Shown here in pieces: positions 13,301 to 21,955 of a DNA stretch of 64,000 bases. Position 1 is the first letter of the stretch, and every line of letters starts with the position of its first letter. The DNA is taken from positions 12,094,464 through 12,158,463 of the forward strand of contig NC_019879.2 of assembly GCF_002234675.1 (NCBI RefSeq), given 5' to 3'. The position numbers and the translations under genes are program-made. The notes beneath the pieces are model-generated. The model was given only the letters and a program-made list of their open reading frames with translations, searched no databases and was not told where the DNA came from. The DNA is from Oryzias latipes. Taxonomy: Eukaryota > Chordata > Actinopteri > Beloniformes > Adrianichthyidae.

Positions 13301-16300
13301 CAAAATAAAGAAATAAAAAAGACAGTCGTTTTCAAGGACATAGTTACTGCTGAGTTGTGGGTGGGATCATTGGCGAAGAGCAACCCCGCCCCCTCTTCCC
13401 CTCCCCATTGCTGAGGGTTTGGGTTAAGGAACTTGTGTCCCACCCAGTATATTTTCTACGTCCCAAATAAGCCATTTTTTAAAACTACACTTTTTCGTCT
13501 GCAACTGATTTACAACAATTAGAATAAAGACAAACTCAGAAATGCTATTTTAAGCTGAATTTTCTTAATGTCTGTCCTCCATCAACAGAAAAATGCTCCA
13601 AGAACATGTTTAAACACCATTTTCATCATTTTAGCCGCGGTTACATGGGCAGAATATCTTGATCGGATCAATGGTCGGGTTAAAATTCACCCGTGCACAT
13701 GGGCACAGAAAACCTTTTTCCGATTAGAACAAGCGTTCCCATGGCTCACACCTTTGGTCGGAATAAATCGTTTGGGCATGCGCAGCAGTGGTAAAAAAAA
13801 AAAAAAAAAACCCGGAAGAAGAGGTGCGCCTCGTTGTAAACAGACCGCTGCCACAGACTTTTATGCAACAGCTCCGTAACACGAGGCGATCTTCCAAACG
13901 TGCTTTTATTAATGTTATGAATAGTATGAAGCGCCTGCTCGCTCATCGTTTATTTAATCCGTGTGGTCATTGCTTTTTATGTTGAAGAACGGAGCTGGAA
14001 GAGTTAGGACAGGCTTTAAACACGCACTAACAACATTAGCCTTGCTTGTGGACACAAAATCCCGGACCGTGCGAGAGACGCAGCAATCTATCTTGGCTGC
14101 ACATAAATATGTGGGAATAACATCGGCCTTTATTTTGCCGGGACAGCTTCTAAAGGTCGGAGCAACATTTATTTCTGCTCTGAAACGTTCACACACCGCC
14201 CCAAACAACACGGTTCCTCCTGAGTCCTGCAGTCCCTAACCCAGAGCGGCGGGACGGCTCGCAGTCTGAATTCTCCCACACATATCAAAACAAAAAAGCG
14301 CACATGTAACTAAGCATCCCTCCCTCCCTTCACACACAAAGTTATCTGGCTCCTCTGCTCACTTGGTCCACTGGCACCGGGACTCGGGTGCCAGTGGAAC
14401 AAAGCGCTGCTGCCCCGCATACCCCTCGTGAAGGAGGGAGAGGCAGACAGCCAGAGGGGCGAGAGCGGAGCGGCGCTTTTCACGGGGCGTCCGCAGAGCA
14501 GCTGGTGGTCCCGTATGCGCTTCAAAGCTTTCTCTATGCGAAACACCGTCTATGCATGACGTAACCCAGAGCAGTAGTGACACACGATCGGAATGACCGT
14601 TTACATGCTCCATGATCGGATAAACGATCGGTATAACCCACCTATCTCGATCGGAAAGAAATTCTGATCCGAATGAGTCTGATCGGGGCAGAGTATTCCG
14701 AACGGCGCTCTTACATGACGCATTTTCTTTCCGATCAGGCGTTCTTTCCGATTACTTTTGCCCATGTAAACGCGGCTATGTGGGTCTTTAAAGCATGATT
14801 GGACTGAAAATAATCCATCAGGAAAGTTTTTTTCGAACTAAACTGCTGCCGCGGTTACATGGGCAGAATATCTTGATCGGATCAATGGTCGGGTTAAAAT
14901 TCACCAGTGCACATGGGCACAGAAAACCTTTTTCCGATTAGAACAAACGTTCCCATGGCTCATACTCTCGTTCGGAATGAATCATTTGGGCATGCGCAGT
15001 AGTGTAAAATCACCCGGATGCGGATATAGGTCCCGTTGTAAACAAACCGCTTCCACAGACATTTATGCAGCAGCTCGGTAACATACGAGACGATCTTCCA
15101 AACGTGCTTTTATTAATGTCATGAATATTATGAATTGCCTGTTCGCTCATCGTTATATTTAATCTGTGTGGTCAGTGCTTTTTTTGTGGAAGAATTAAGC
15201 TGGACGAAAGCTTAGGACAGACTAACACGGGCTAACATCATTAGCCTGATGGATGGACACAAAATCCAGGACCGTGCGAGAAACGCAGCAATCTGCAGCT
15301 TTCTAAGGACTGAGCGACATTTATTTCTGCTCTGAAAGTTCACACAGACCGCCCCAAAGCCACTCTGTGAGCTAGCGGCCCGAGCTCTGTTCAAACACGG
15401 TTCCTCCTGAGTCCTGCAGCCGCTAACCCAGAGCGGCGGGACGGCTCGCAGTCTGAATTCTCCCACACATAACAAAACAACAAAACGCACACGTAACCCC
15501 CCCGACACAACATTATTAATCCAGCTGCTCTGCTCACTCGGGTGCCAGTGGACCGAGTGAGCGCTCCTCCTCCGAATCTCCCCCGTGAGGGGTGTAAGAG
15601 AGGGGAGAGCCAGCGGGGCGAGAGCGGAGCGACGCTTTTCAAGGGGCGTCCGCAGAGCTGGTCGGTCCCGTATGCGCTCCAAAGCTTTCTCTCAGCGAAA
15701 CACCGTCTATGCGTGACGTAAACCAGAGCAGCAGTGACACACGATCGGAATGACCGTTTACATGCTCCACGATCGGATAAACGATCGGTATAACCCACCT
15801 ATCTCGATCGGAAAGAAATTCTGATCCGAATGAGTCTGACCGGGGCAGAGTATTCCGAACGGCGCGTTTACATGACGCATTTTCTTTCCGATCAGGCGTT
15901 CATTCCGATTACTTTTGCCCATGTAAACGCGGCTACTACTGGCTCTTTTTCCAAACCGATTTCTTCTGTATTATTATTTTCCTCCCTGTGGATCAATTAA
16001 ACAACCGTTACTTTATGTGATGACTGAGATGTGATTAAAGTTCATGAAAATGAAAAACTCCAACTGTCAGAATGAAGGGGAATAGGAGAAATGTCGCTAA
16101 AGAATTACCAACAGAACTAATGTGTTTAGAAGAAAATCCAGTTTTAACATTGACTTTGGTCTTATGTATTCATCATTTGCCATTTTTGCAAAGCAAAACT
16201 ACAGAGTAAAACTCACAAAAAAACAACAAATACTTTCATGTCATAAACTACATGGACATGAAAAAATTGTTTAAACCCAAAAGTATTTTTGCATTTAAGC

Positions 16301-17636
16301 CTTTGACGCCCATTGATCCAAATATGCACGATACCACTTTAGCTACCTTATTTTAGAATCTACCTGAAAACAGAAAGTCTTTTTTTTATAATTGAAAATA
16401 AATTAAGGCGTCAAGGGGTTCCTTCATCTATTTCCAATTTGGCATTTTTCATGTTACTTTGTTTTATGATTTATTTCACGCCGGCTTTCAAACAGATAGC
16501 TGTCTATTCACTGCAATTGATTTGATTCTATTTCATCTGAATGATTGTAATTATCTTCTGTCTTAGATAAATGTCAGATTTAAAATAATCTTACCAAAGT
16601 CTCCGCTGTCCAGGGTGATGATTTCCAAATCATCATCATAGATACCTGTCAACAGATCAGAACTTTAAAAAACCTAAAGACACAAACGTCTCCGCATTTC
16701 AAAGAGTTGACGGAACAAACAGTAATGTGCTGCTGCAGTGTCTGAACAGAGGAAACTCACCAAAGTCGTATCTGTAATAGTTCCAGCTCTCATAGCGTCC
16801 TCCCTGCTGGTCATCCAGACCCTTTTCTCCATACTTATCGTACTTTTTCCTCAGATCTTCATCTTTGAGAACTTCATAAGCACGGTTCACCTTCAGGAAC
16901 TTTTCATGAGCTGACGGGTCACCCTGAGAAGAATCGATCAGTTTAATTGAGCTTTTCTGAGGGAAGGCAGCTTTTATTTTGAAAACCAAAGTGTGTTTTG
17001 GGGATAATCCATGTGCAGTAGTCCTGGCTCAGAGCTAGGGCTGCATGATATGAGGAAAGCTTGGGATGCTCAATATTAATGATCAATAATATGTGTTGCG
17101 ATACATGATCATATAGTAAAACAAAAAATATTAATACATCATTTTCATTGCATTGAAAGCGTTTCATTGACATAAAGTCAACATAACTTAAATTGTACAA
17201 CAAATGATCCTCGTCTTACAAAAAAGCTCCACTTGATTGGTCAAATGGATAAAGGACTCTATTTGATTCGTTAAATACTTCAAGCTGCCATGAGATGGTT
17301 GGTAAACATCAACAGTTATCGCAATGTACATCGTCTTTACCGATGCGGGTATCGCACAGGCTGATATCGCGATGGCGATAAATTTGCGATTCACTGTGAA
17401 GGCCTAGTCAGAACTATGGGGCTTACCGGGTTTTTGTCGGGGTGCATGGTGAGCGCCAGCTTCTTGAACGCCTGCCGAATCTCTCTGGTGGTGGCGTCTC
17501 TGCTGATCCCCAGCAGGTCGTAGTAGTCCGACACTCCTTCAGCGGGCGCCGCAGCCAGCAGGAGGATGACGAGCAACAGCGGGAGCCGCATGAGCCGGAC
17601 AGGCCGCAGGGCCCCGAGGACCGACCTGTTCTCCAT
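1385..17636 (-). CDS. dnajc10: DnaJ homolog subfamily C member 10 (ERdj5), 3' end missing
   Basis: ER-lumen disulfide reductase and BiP co-chaperone that unfolds ERAD clients. Coding exons, in transcript order: 17636-17427, 16923-16761, 16645-16595, 13069-12987, 11557-11426, 6667-6574, 6471-6394, 6228-6185, 5692-5627, 5398-5333, 5255-5166, 5068-4958, 4883-4769, 4327-4200, 2893-2777, 1629-1528, 1445-1385. Junctions are GT-AG and phases agree (1711 nt, 570 codons plus one base). The start at 17636 was chosen because it gives a short N-region before the leucine-rich signal peptide (residues about 17-34). A Met at 17591 is an alternative, and the frame is also open upstream. The J domain (37-125) has HPD at 65-67. 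The first thioredoxin domain has CSHC at 160-163, then two thioredoxin-like domains follow, then CPPC at 479-482. Human ERdj5 is near 793 residues, so about 220 residues (two further thioredoxin domains and a KDEL-like tail) lie beyond the left edge. One intron (6668-11425) is swollen to 4.8 kb by transposons. Confidence 0.96.
1682..2743. mobile_element. 1.06-kb foldback element (near-complete palindrome)
   Basis: The left arm starts TATGGAAGCGATTCTGTAGC at 1682. The reverse complement of the right end, reading from 2743, starts identically, and the two arms match for roughly 480 bp each around a GC-rich centre near 2170-2260. The arms contain repeated AAAATGAAAAAGCATTT-like motifs. No transposase is visible, so it is a non-autonomous foldback element or very long-TIR MITE. 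Possible imperfect target duplication: GGAGCG on the left against GGAGTG on the right. It fills about 93% of one dnajc10 intron (1630-2776). Superfamily unknown. Confidence 0.85.
2941..3500 (-). repeat. Dispersed repeat family R1, copy 1
   Basis: On the minus strand it carries the signature CTGCTCCTGATTTACAACAA, an AATAAAGAA stretch, and then ACATGTTAAA. The same order of blocks recurs at 4398-4700, 13190-13633 and 20570-20930. The part near 3160-3260 (TCTGATGCATCCACTT, GTCTTTGTTTTCCTC, CTGAGCTGGAATCTGG) is shared with 4440-4520 and, inverted, with 20600-20700. No coding potential is evident, and the family is not identified. Confidence 0.65.
4398..4700 (-). repeat. Dispersed repeat family R1, copy 2 (partial)
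   Basis: Shares TCTGATGCATCCACTT, GTCTTTGTTTTCCTC, CTGAGCTGGAATCTGG and GATCGGAGTGGAACT with the copy at 2941-3500. It lies in the dnajc10 intron between the exons at 4200-4327 and 4769-4883. Partial copy. Confidence 0.6.
7050..7315 (+). mobile_element. tRNA-derived SINE, 5' truncated
   Basis: A pol III B-box-like GTTCGAGTCC sits at 7071-7080. It is followed by a conserved teleost SINE body (CAAGACACTTAACTCC, GTGAATGGGACTGTAACTGT, AAAGCGCTTTGGGCCTTCGA) and a tail ending in CCATTTACC. No proper A box or cloverleaf is present, so it is not a tRNA gene. It lies in the large dnajc10 intron. A diverged fragment of the same body occurs inverted near 44135-44285. Confidence 0.7.
8322..8865 (-). mobile_element. 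5'-truncated non-LTR retrotransposon nested in the hAT element
   Basis: Read on the minus strand, an open frame of about 108 codons (8862-8536) matches the C-terminal tail of fish non-LTR reverse transcriptase ORFs (Rex1/L2-like). It includes a [20 protein letters not shown] segment and an [19 protein letters not shown] segment. The 3' end at about 8322-8350 has the familiar TTTATTGATCCC motif and an AGATAA-type tail. Only the last part of the ORF is present, so this is a dead insertion. Clade is inferred. Confidence 0.75.
9565..9819 (-). pseudogene. hAT transposase N-terminal remnant (BED-like)
   Basis: The minus-strand frame contains [19 protein letters not shown] followed by HHNETHHKE. 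This has the C-x2-C ... H-x4-H spacing typical of the BED-type zinc finger that opens ZBED5/GTF2I-repeat-like hAT transposases. The rest of the transposase (RNase H fold) is not recognisable between here and the termini. It belongs to the hAT element at 8255-10194 and is in the orientation expected for it. Confidence 0.65.
10220..10835 (+). pseudogene. Tc1/mariner-like transposase relic, internally deleted
   Basis: It starts with the familiar Tc1 leader (CACCTGTCCACAGAATCAGT) and a decayed N-terminus (10300-10470, helix-turn-helix region). It then jumps to the catalytic part near 10637-10790, with [19 protein letters not shown] and [10 protein letters not shown]. Frameshifts and deletions remove the DDE core continuity, and no C-terminal third is visible. 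It directly follows the right target duplication of the hAT element. Confidence 0.8.
11940..12290 (+). repeat. Dispersed repeat family R2, copy 1
   Basis: Shares a block order with 29918-30290: TTTCTCCTCTATGATCAA, GTTGGCACTTCC, AAAGAGGA-GCCATCC, TGATTGGTCAAAGTTCA, GTTCAATG and TTTACATAGACTTTTC. It is a non-coding interspersed repeat in a dnajc10 intron. The family is not identified. Confidence 0.55.
12545..12877. mobile_element. MITE with CGATAT-type terminal inverted repeats
   Basis: The left end (CTAGGTATAGGCGATATATC) is an imperfect inverted match of the right end (GATATCGGCCCATCCCTAG). The interior has repeated GTATCGGTGTCTG and CGGCC blocks. The length is about 330 bp and it has no ORF. 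Termini of this kind are common in teleost hAT-type MITEs. No clean target duplication was resolved. Confidence 0.6.
13190..13633 (+). repeat. Dispersed repeat family R1, copy 3, split by insertion
   Basis: Carries CAACTGATTTACAACAATTA, AATAAAGAC, CTCAGAAATGC and AGAACATGTTTAAACACCA, matching the copies at 2941-3500 and 20570-20930. The copy stops at 13633, where a TIR element begins. It seems to resume at 14777 with GTGGGTCTTTAAAG, the continuation expected from the other copies (GTGGGTCATAAAG). The R1 copy was therefore already in place when the element at 13634-14776 inserted. Confidence 0.65.
13634..14776. mobile_element. GCCGCG-terminal DNA element, copy 1 (TA target duplication)
   Basis: The left end is GCCGCGGTTACATGGGCAGA. 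The right end reads, as reverse complement, GCCGCGTTTACATGGGCAAA. The flanks are TA on both sides (13632-13633, 14777-14778). Subterminal zones hold many GATCGG/CCGATC copies. The core (13850-14530) shows no intact transposase, so the element is non-autonomous. A second copy follows 71 bp later. The TA duplication would fit a Tc1/mariner-like or related cut-and-paste family, but the superfamily is not established. Confidence 0.8.
14848..15933. mobile_element. GCCGCG-terminal DNA element, copy 2
   Basis: Same orientation, termini and interior as 13634-14776, clearly homologous but with indels (for example the core near 15090-15700). The right flank is TA but the left flank is CT, so its target duplication is not clean. 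The pair lies in the dnajc10 intron 13070-16594. No intact ORF is seen. Confidence 0.8.
17036..17405. mobile_element. GGGCTGCACGAT-type MITE, copy 1
   Basis: Begins AGGGCTGCATGATATGAGGA and ends in the inverted motif GCGATGGCGATAAATTTGCG. The interior shares TTGATTGGTCAAATGGATAA and ACTTCAAGCTGCCAT with the copy at 27594-27998. It is an AT-rich hAT-type MITE without an ORF, in the first dnajc10 intron (16924-17426). Confidence 0.7.
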
Positions 17637-18874
17637 CACCGGGGCTCCACCTTTAACATACAACTCGAAGCTTACTGGCGCTGGCAGCCTCATTCACCCA
17701 CTGATAAACCGTTAAAGATGGCAGCCCTGAGGGCATCACCACCTCACAAGAGTGTGAACTTCAACAGACAGCAAAGCACATCCTACCGCATCAGGAAAAC
17801 GTTATGAGCCTGTTTGATTAAGAACCTGCTAACAAGTGAGGAGCGTGGGCAATAGTCTGAAACGTCCTCCAGACTGCAGACAACAATTAAAGACAAAGTA
17901 TGAGATCATAACCCAGTAACACTCTTTGTTGGAGCTGAGCTAGAAAATATCCTTCCTGAGGGAAAATTCTGCATTTTTTTTTTATTTCACAACTTATGCA
18001 GTACTTTTATTTTGGCAGTGAGCTTCAAAGCCTTCATAGAAAATCTCCTGCAAGAGGAAACGACAAGCATGATCAGATTCTTCAGCTGTGCAAAGACAAC
18101 AAGTGCTGAAGCATGAAAAAAAAAACTTTATACAACTTTATTTACCAATCAAATGAGAGTTCTGTTTTTTGTTTTACGTACTAGCCTTCAAGAATGAGCC
18201 TGCCTGATGCCCTTCAAAATGTTGGTGACTGATAACGTTCTTTAGGCGTCAGTTTTATCAGGCGGACATATATTTTTTCTTCTTTGACGGCGGCTGAAAT
18301 CTCCTCTGTCCTCTTCCTGAATTTATTTTGGTTCTTCATGTCACATCATGCAGTTAAGGAACCAAATCCCAGCTCATCACAGAAAAAGTCAGCCTTCTGA
18401 GACAAGTGATGACATCACATCCTTCAGGAACCTCATCCTGGAACTTCTGCATATCCTGTCAATGTCAGACATTTTTGCAGAATACATAAATATTTAGACC
18501 AAACAGAAAAAAATGGAAGAATTATTGGTGTGGGATCATTATCTTGTTTGATTGCTTTTAAATGATTGTTAGTGATATGGATATCTTTGAAAACTGTCTT
18601 TTTTGCCAAACCAGACACCTGCAGGAAACACCATAGGATGATGCAGCTGTTTAGCTCCATGAGAACAGCTGCTGGATCTGCACTAAAGTCCCATTAAATC
18701 ATAGCAGAATTTAAAGAGCTCCAAAACATTTCTAATCACGGGAAACTACAAAAAAAAACCTAAACCGTGATTGTATTTGTCACGGCTCATCTACCTCACA
18801 CAACAGCAGAGATACATATTTCCTTTAGATTGCAGTTTAAGCTCCTTTTCCAGAACTTGTGATAGTTATAGTTA

Positions 18875-19404
18875 GGGGTGAAACAATTCCAAATCATAAT
18901 TTGTGGTTGACAATACAATTCATAGTCAATATTGGTTCATTCTGAACGATCCGATTCACTGCCCTAAAATCTGACTCAGAGATAAATACCTGCTACTGAA
19001 CAGTGCAGGTGAAGTTTTTCAGATTCCTTGGATTTTGCAAGATAATCAAGTGTAAATTAAATATCTATAAGTAAACAAGAACTAATGTCAAGTCCATTCA
19101 TATTTTAGTTTCCTAAAGTTCAGCCCACTGTTGTTTTTCCACATCAACATAATCCAAAGGGAACATTAGTAGAACATTCTAGCACACTGTGTGATGACAC
19201 TTGTTTGTTTTTATATTATAGTAAAGTATGCCTCAACCCAAATGGTATTTTCCAATATCATAATAATAGATTTATTTCATTTTGAAATATTTTTTAATGG
19301 TATAGGGAAATTCAATTCGATTAACAAACTGCAGGTCAATCTGGTTGGATTATAGGAAAAATAAATCAACTCAATGATTAAGTCGATCAATCATCACATC
19401 CCCA
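18875..19404. mobile_element. Putative hAT-type MITE
   Basis: The left end (AGGGGTGAAACAATTCC) and the reverse complement of the right end (TGGGGATGTGATGATTGATC) are imperfect inverted repeats, with GATTCACTG/CGATT-type subterminal sequence inside. AGTTA appears at both flanks. It has no ORF. The class is inferred from resemblance to teleost hAT-type MITEs. Confidence 0.45.
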
Positions 19405-20249
19405 GTTACAATTAAGACTCATCCTTTCCTCAACTGTGGATGTGCAGTTTGCAATTAACCCCCAGCTTTTATTTTCTCAGTCCACCACTGTTTCGGGCCA
19501 CATTAGAGAGGAAGAAGCAAGGTGTGGTGAAAAAAGATCTAACAAAGAAATTCACCAAACCTCTAGTTGGTATAATTGATCCCTGTCTAGACAAGTACTA
19601 CCAAAATAAAAGTCTCCAATTAACAATTATCGTGCTAAAACATAAAAAAACAATTAGAAAACTTGAAACTCATATGCAGTCTCTTCAAAAACATAAAAAA
19701 TAATAATATAACATAATACACTTACACAAATTGCAACTACTAAATACTAAAGATAAGTACGAACAAAATTTAATTTTGAAAGATAATAAGACTGTTTAAG
19801 ACATTTAACAAACTGTTAGACTGTCCTCATTCACTATTAAACTATAACTTAGAAAATGAGCTAAGCTAGGTTAGCTGCAGCTCTATATTATTAAATAGAT
19901 GCATTTTGTTGTTGGGGAAAATATCAGCCGGAAGCACAGGCTACATGATTTTATATGAATGGGGTTTTAATGGTGGGTCACTATTCACCTATCGCTTCAG
20001 AAAAGGTTCAAATCAGATAAAGAAGACGGGCCGTTACCTAAGAGGGATCCCAACTTCCAGAAGTCTGCAGATCCGCTTCAGCGTCCGGCTTGCGCCGGCA
20101 TCAAGTTCCACCCAAACACAGCTTGTTCCGTCCCTGCCTTTCAAAATAAAAGACCTGTGGGTAAGTCAGACTGAGGTGACACTGCGAGAGAACTTGTGAT
20201 GATCATCCTATATAAAATATAATAAACATGTTTATTTATGTCTATTCAA

Positions 20250-20560
20250 TTCAATATCTATTCTATTTTATTTATATAGCCCAATATTACAACAATAGTT
20301 ATCTCAATGGGCTTCATACCGGTAATTGTATCATAAACAAGAAATCATAATGAACATGAAGTCACTTAATTCAATAAGTAATGGCTAAACTAAACAGACT
20401 ACGCTAAACTGGGCATCCCTGCCCTTTGACCCGCCTTCTCGGTAAGGAAAAACTCAAAAAAAAACGGATTCTGGGAAAAAAACAAGAAACCTCAGGGATG
20501 TCCACATGAAGGAGGGATCCTCTCCCAGAACTCACAACCCCAACCTAATATTACCACTGC
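20250..20560 (+). repeat. Teleost interspersed repeat (TATAGCCCAATAT type)
   Basis: Carries TATATAGCCCAATATTACAA, CTCAATGGGCTTCATACC, AACAAGAAACCTCAGG and GAGGGATCC, a block order found repeatedly in fish genomes. It is non-coding. I cannot assign a transposon class. Confidence 0.6.
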
Positions 20561-20569
20561 AACAAAAAT

Positions 20570-20930
20570 GATGTGCAATGTCAGAGCTATCCAGCCGTCC
20601 AGTTTAGAGCCAGGTACCAGCCCAGACGAGGAAAACAAAGATGACATTGATCATCAAAACATGGATCTATTTGTCTTCAGGTGCATGCATCAGAATGGAG
20701 CAGAGCAGGGAGCTTGAGTCGTACCAGTGTAGCTTCTACATCACACTTGCAAGCTTTTCCAACAGCGTTTTTGGTCTGCTCCCGATTCACAACAATTTGA
20801 ATAAAGAAATTCTCAGAAATGCAATTTTGAGCTTAACTTTCTTGTTTTATGTCCTCATCATGATACAAATGCCACAAAAACAACAAAATCACAATTTTCG
20901 TCAAAGTGGGATTTGAAGGCCAGTTAAGAA
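20570..20930 (+). repeat. Dispersed repeat family R1, copy 4
   Basis: Plus-orientation copy with GAGGAAAACAAAGA, GCATGCATCAGAATGGAGCA, CACAACAATTTGAATAAAG and CTCAGAAATGCAATTTTGAG. It is the inverse of 2941-3500 and is similar to 13190-13633. Confidence 0.65.
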
Positions 20931-21955
20931 ACTGCATGAATTTGCATTTTTTTCTGTCTAGATTATAACAAGGTTCTAAGTAAAACTTTATAACGTAAAA
21001 GAATAAGAAGTGGGGACAAGAAACCAAACTTTCTGTACAAACCATTTAATTTAAAAGAATAACGGAAATGGGTTTTGTTGAAGACCCATTTTTTTAGAAC
21101 CTTTCATAAATCCAAATTGTTGCATATTTTCTTAACTGATCTTAAGATTTTGATCAGGAGTTTATATTCCATTAAAAATTATGTATTAGGTCTAATTCAG
21201 CAGCTGTGGTTTACATGCGCATTTACATTGAAACCGGAAGCTTTATGATGGACGTGTTTGATTAACTTGAAAATAGACAGACACGTCTTTATGACGTACT
21301 TTGTTGCGTTCGGGTTTTGTTAAATCAAAATTTCGAACAGAACCACGGGTAGATTGACAGCAAGGACATTTTTACTGTAAAAGACTGATTCTAAAACATG
21401 TTTGCTTCTTGGAATTTACCCATTAGTTCATACGTAACTTAACTGCATACCGACAGATGCCGCTCAAAGAACATCTTCATAATCTTGTAAACGTAAATAA
21501 TTCGAACCATGATTTCTATCGATCTATTATGGTAATATTTGCTCTCAGCTTAATATATGTGTCTGCCTTTTCATACAAAGGCCCCAAGCCGATAGTTTTT
21601 CTACACACAATGTCGTATTTTCATATTGAGGATCTAGCAATTACTATTTAAAACAACAGACCTGAATGCATCATGTCAATGACGTCATCTAGAAGAGCCT
21701 GGAGCGAGCGGCTTGCTGCTTTAGCGTCAGCCCACGCTAGAGATCCATTAAGCAGTTGAAGAACTGGGTTTGTGGAAGCAGATAATCAATCGATTAATAC
21801 ATCGATTGAAACCGAACCTTCATTGTAACTATTTATTGAATATAAACAGACATAAGAATCAGAACACTGAATTTTAGAGGGTAAATACCTCTGCTAGCCA
21901 TCAGTTTCTCCATCGTCACTTCCTACGTTTGAAAATCGCGGCTAAAGAAGCTCAA

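Larger units (their letters stand above)
17637..21955. other. Intergenic region between divergent dnajc10 and nup35
   Basis: dnajc10 reads left and nup35 reads right from this 4.3-kb gap, so both promoters should lie in it. On the dnajc10 side, 17700-17830 is GC-rich and holds AAGATGGC, a YY1-like motif, at 17715-17722. I see no TATA box. From about 17900 to 18870 I see only AT-rich sequence. A MITE (18875-19404), a teleost repeat (20250-20560) and an R1 copy (20570-20930) follow. From 20940 to 21955 nothing is recognisable. Confidence 0.7.

Noticed and set aside
15212..15682. 156-codon minus-strand frame in the second GCCGCG element
   Set aside because: GC-rich stretch with no transposase motifs. 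The matching region in copy 1 is shifted by indels, so it is not conserved as protein.
19440..19703. 87-codon Lys-rich frame
   Set aside because: No domain, no conserved neighbours, AT-rich and low complexity at its end.
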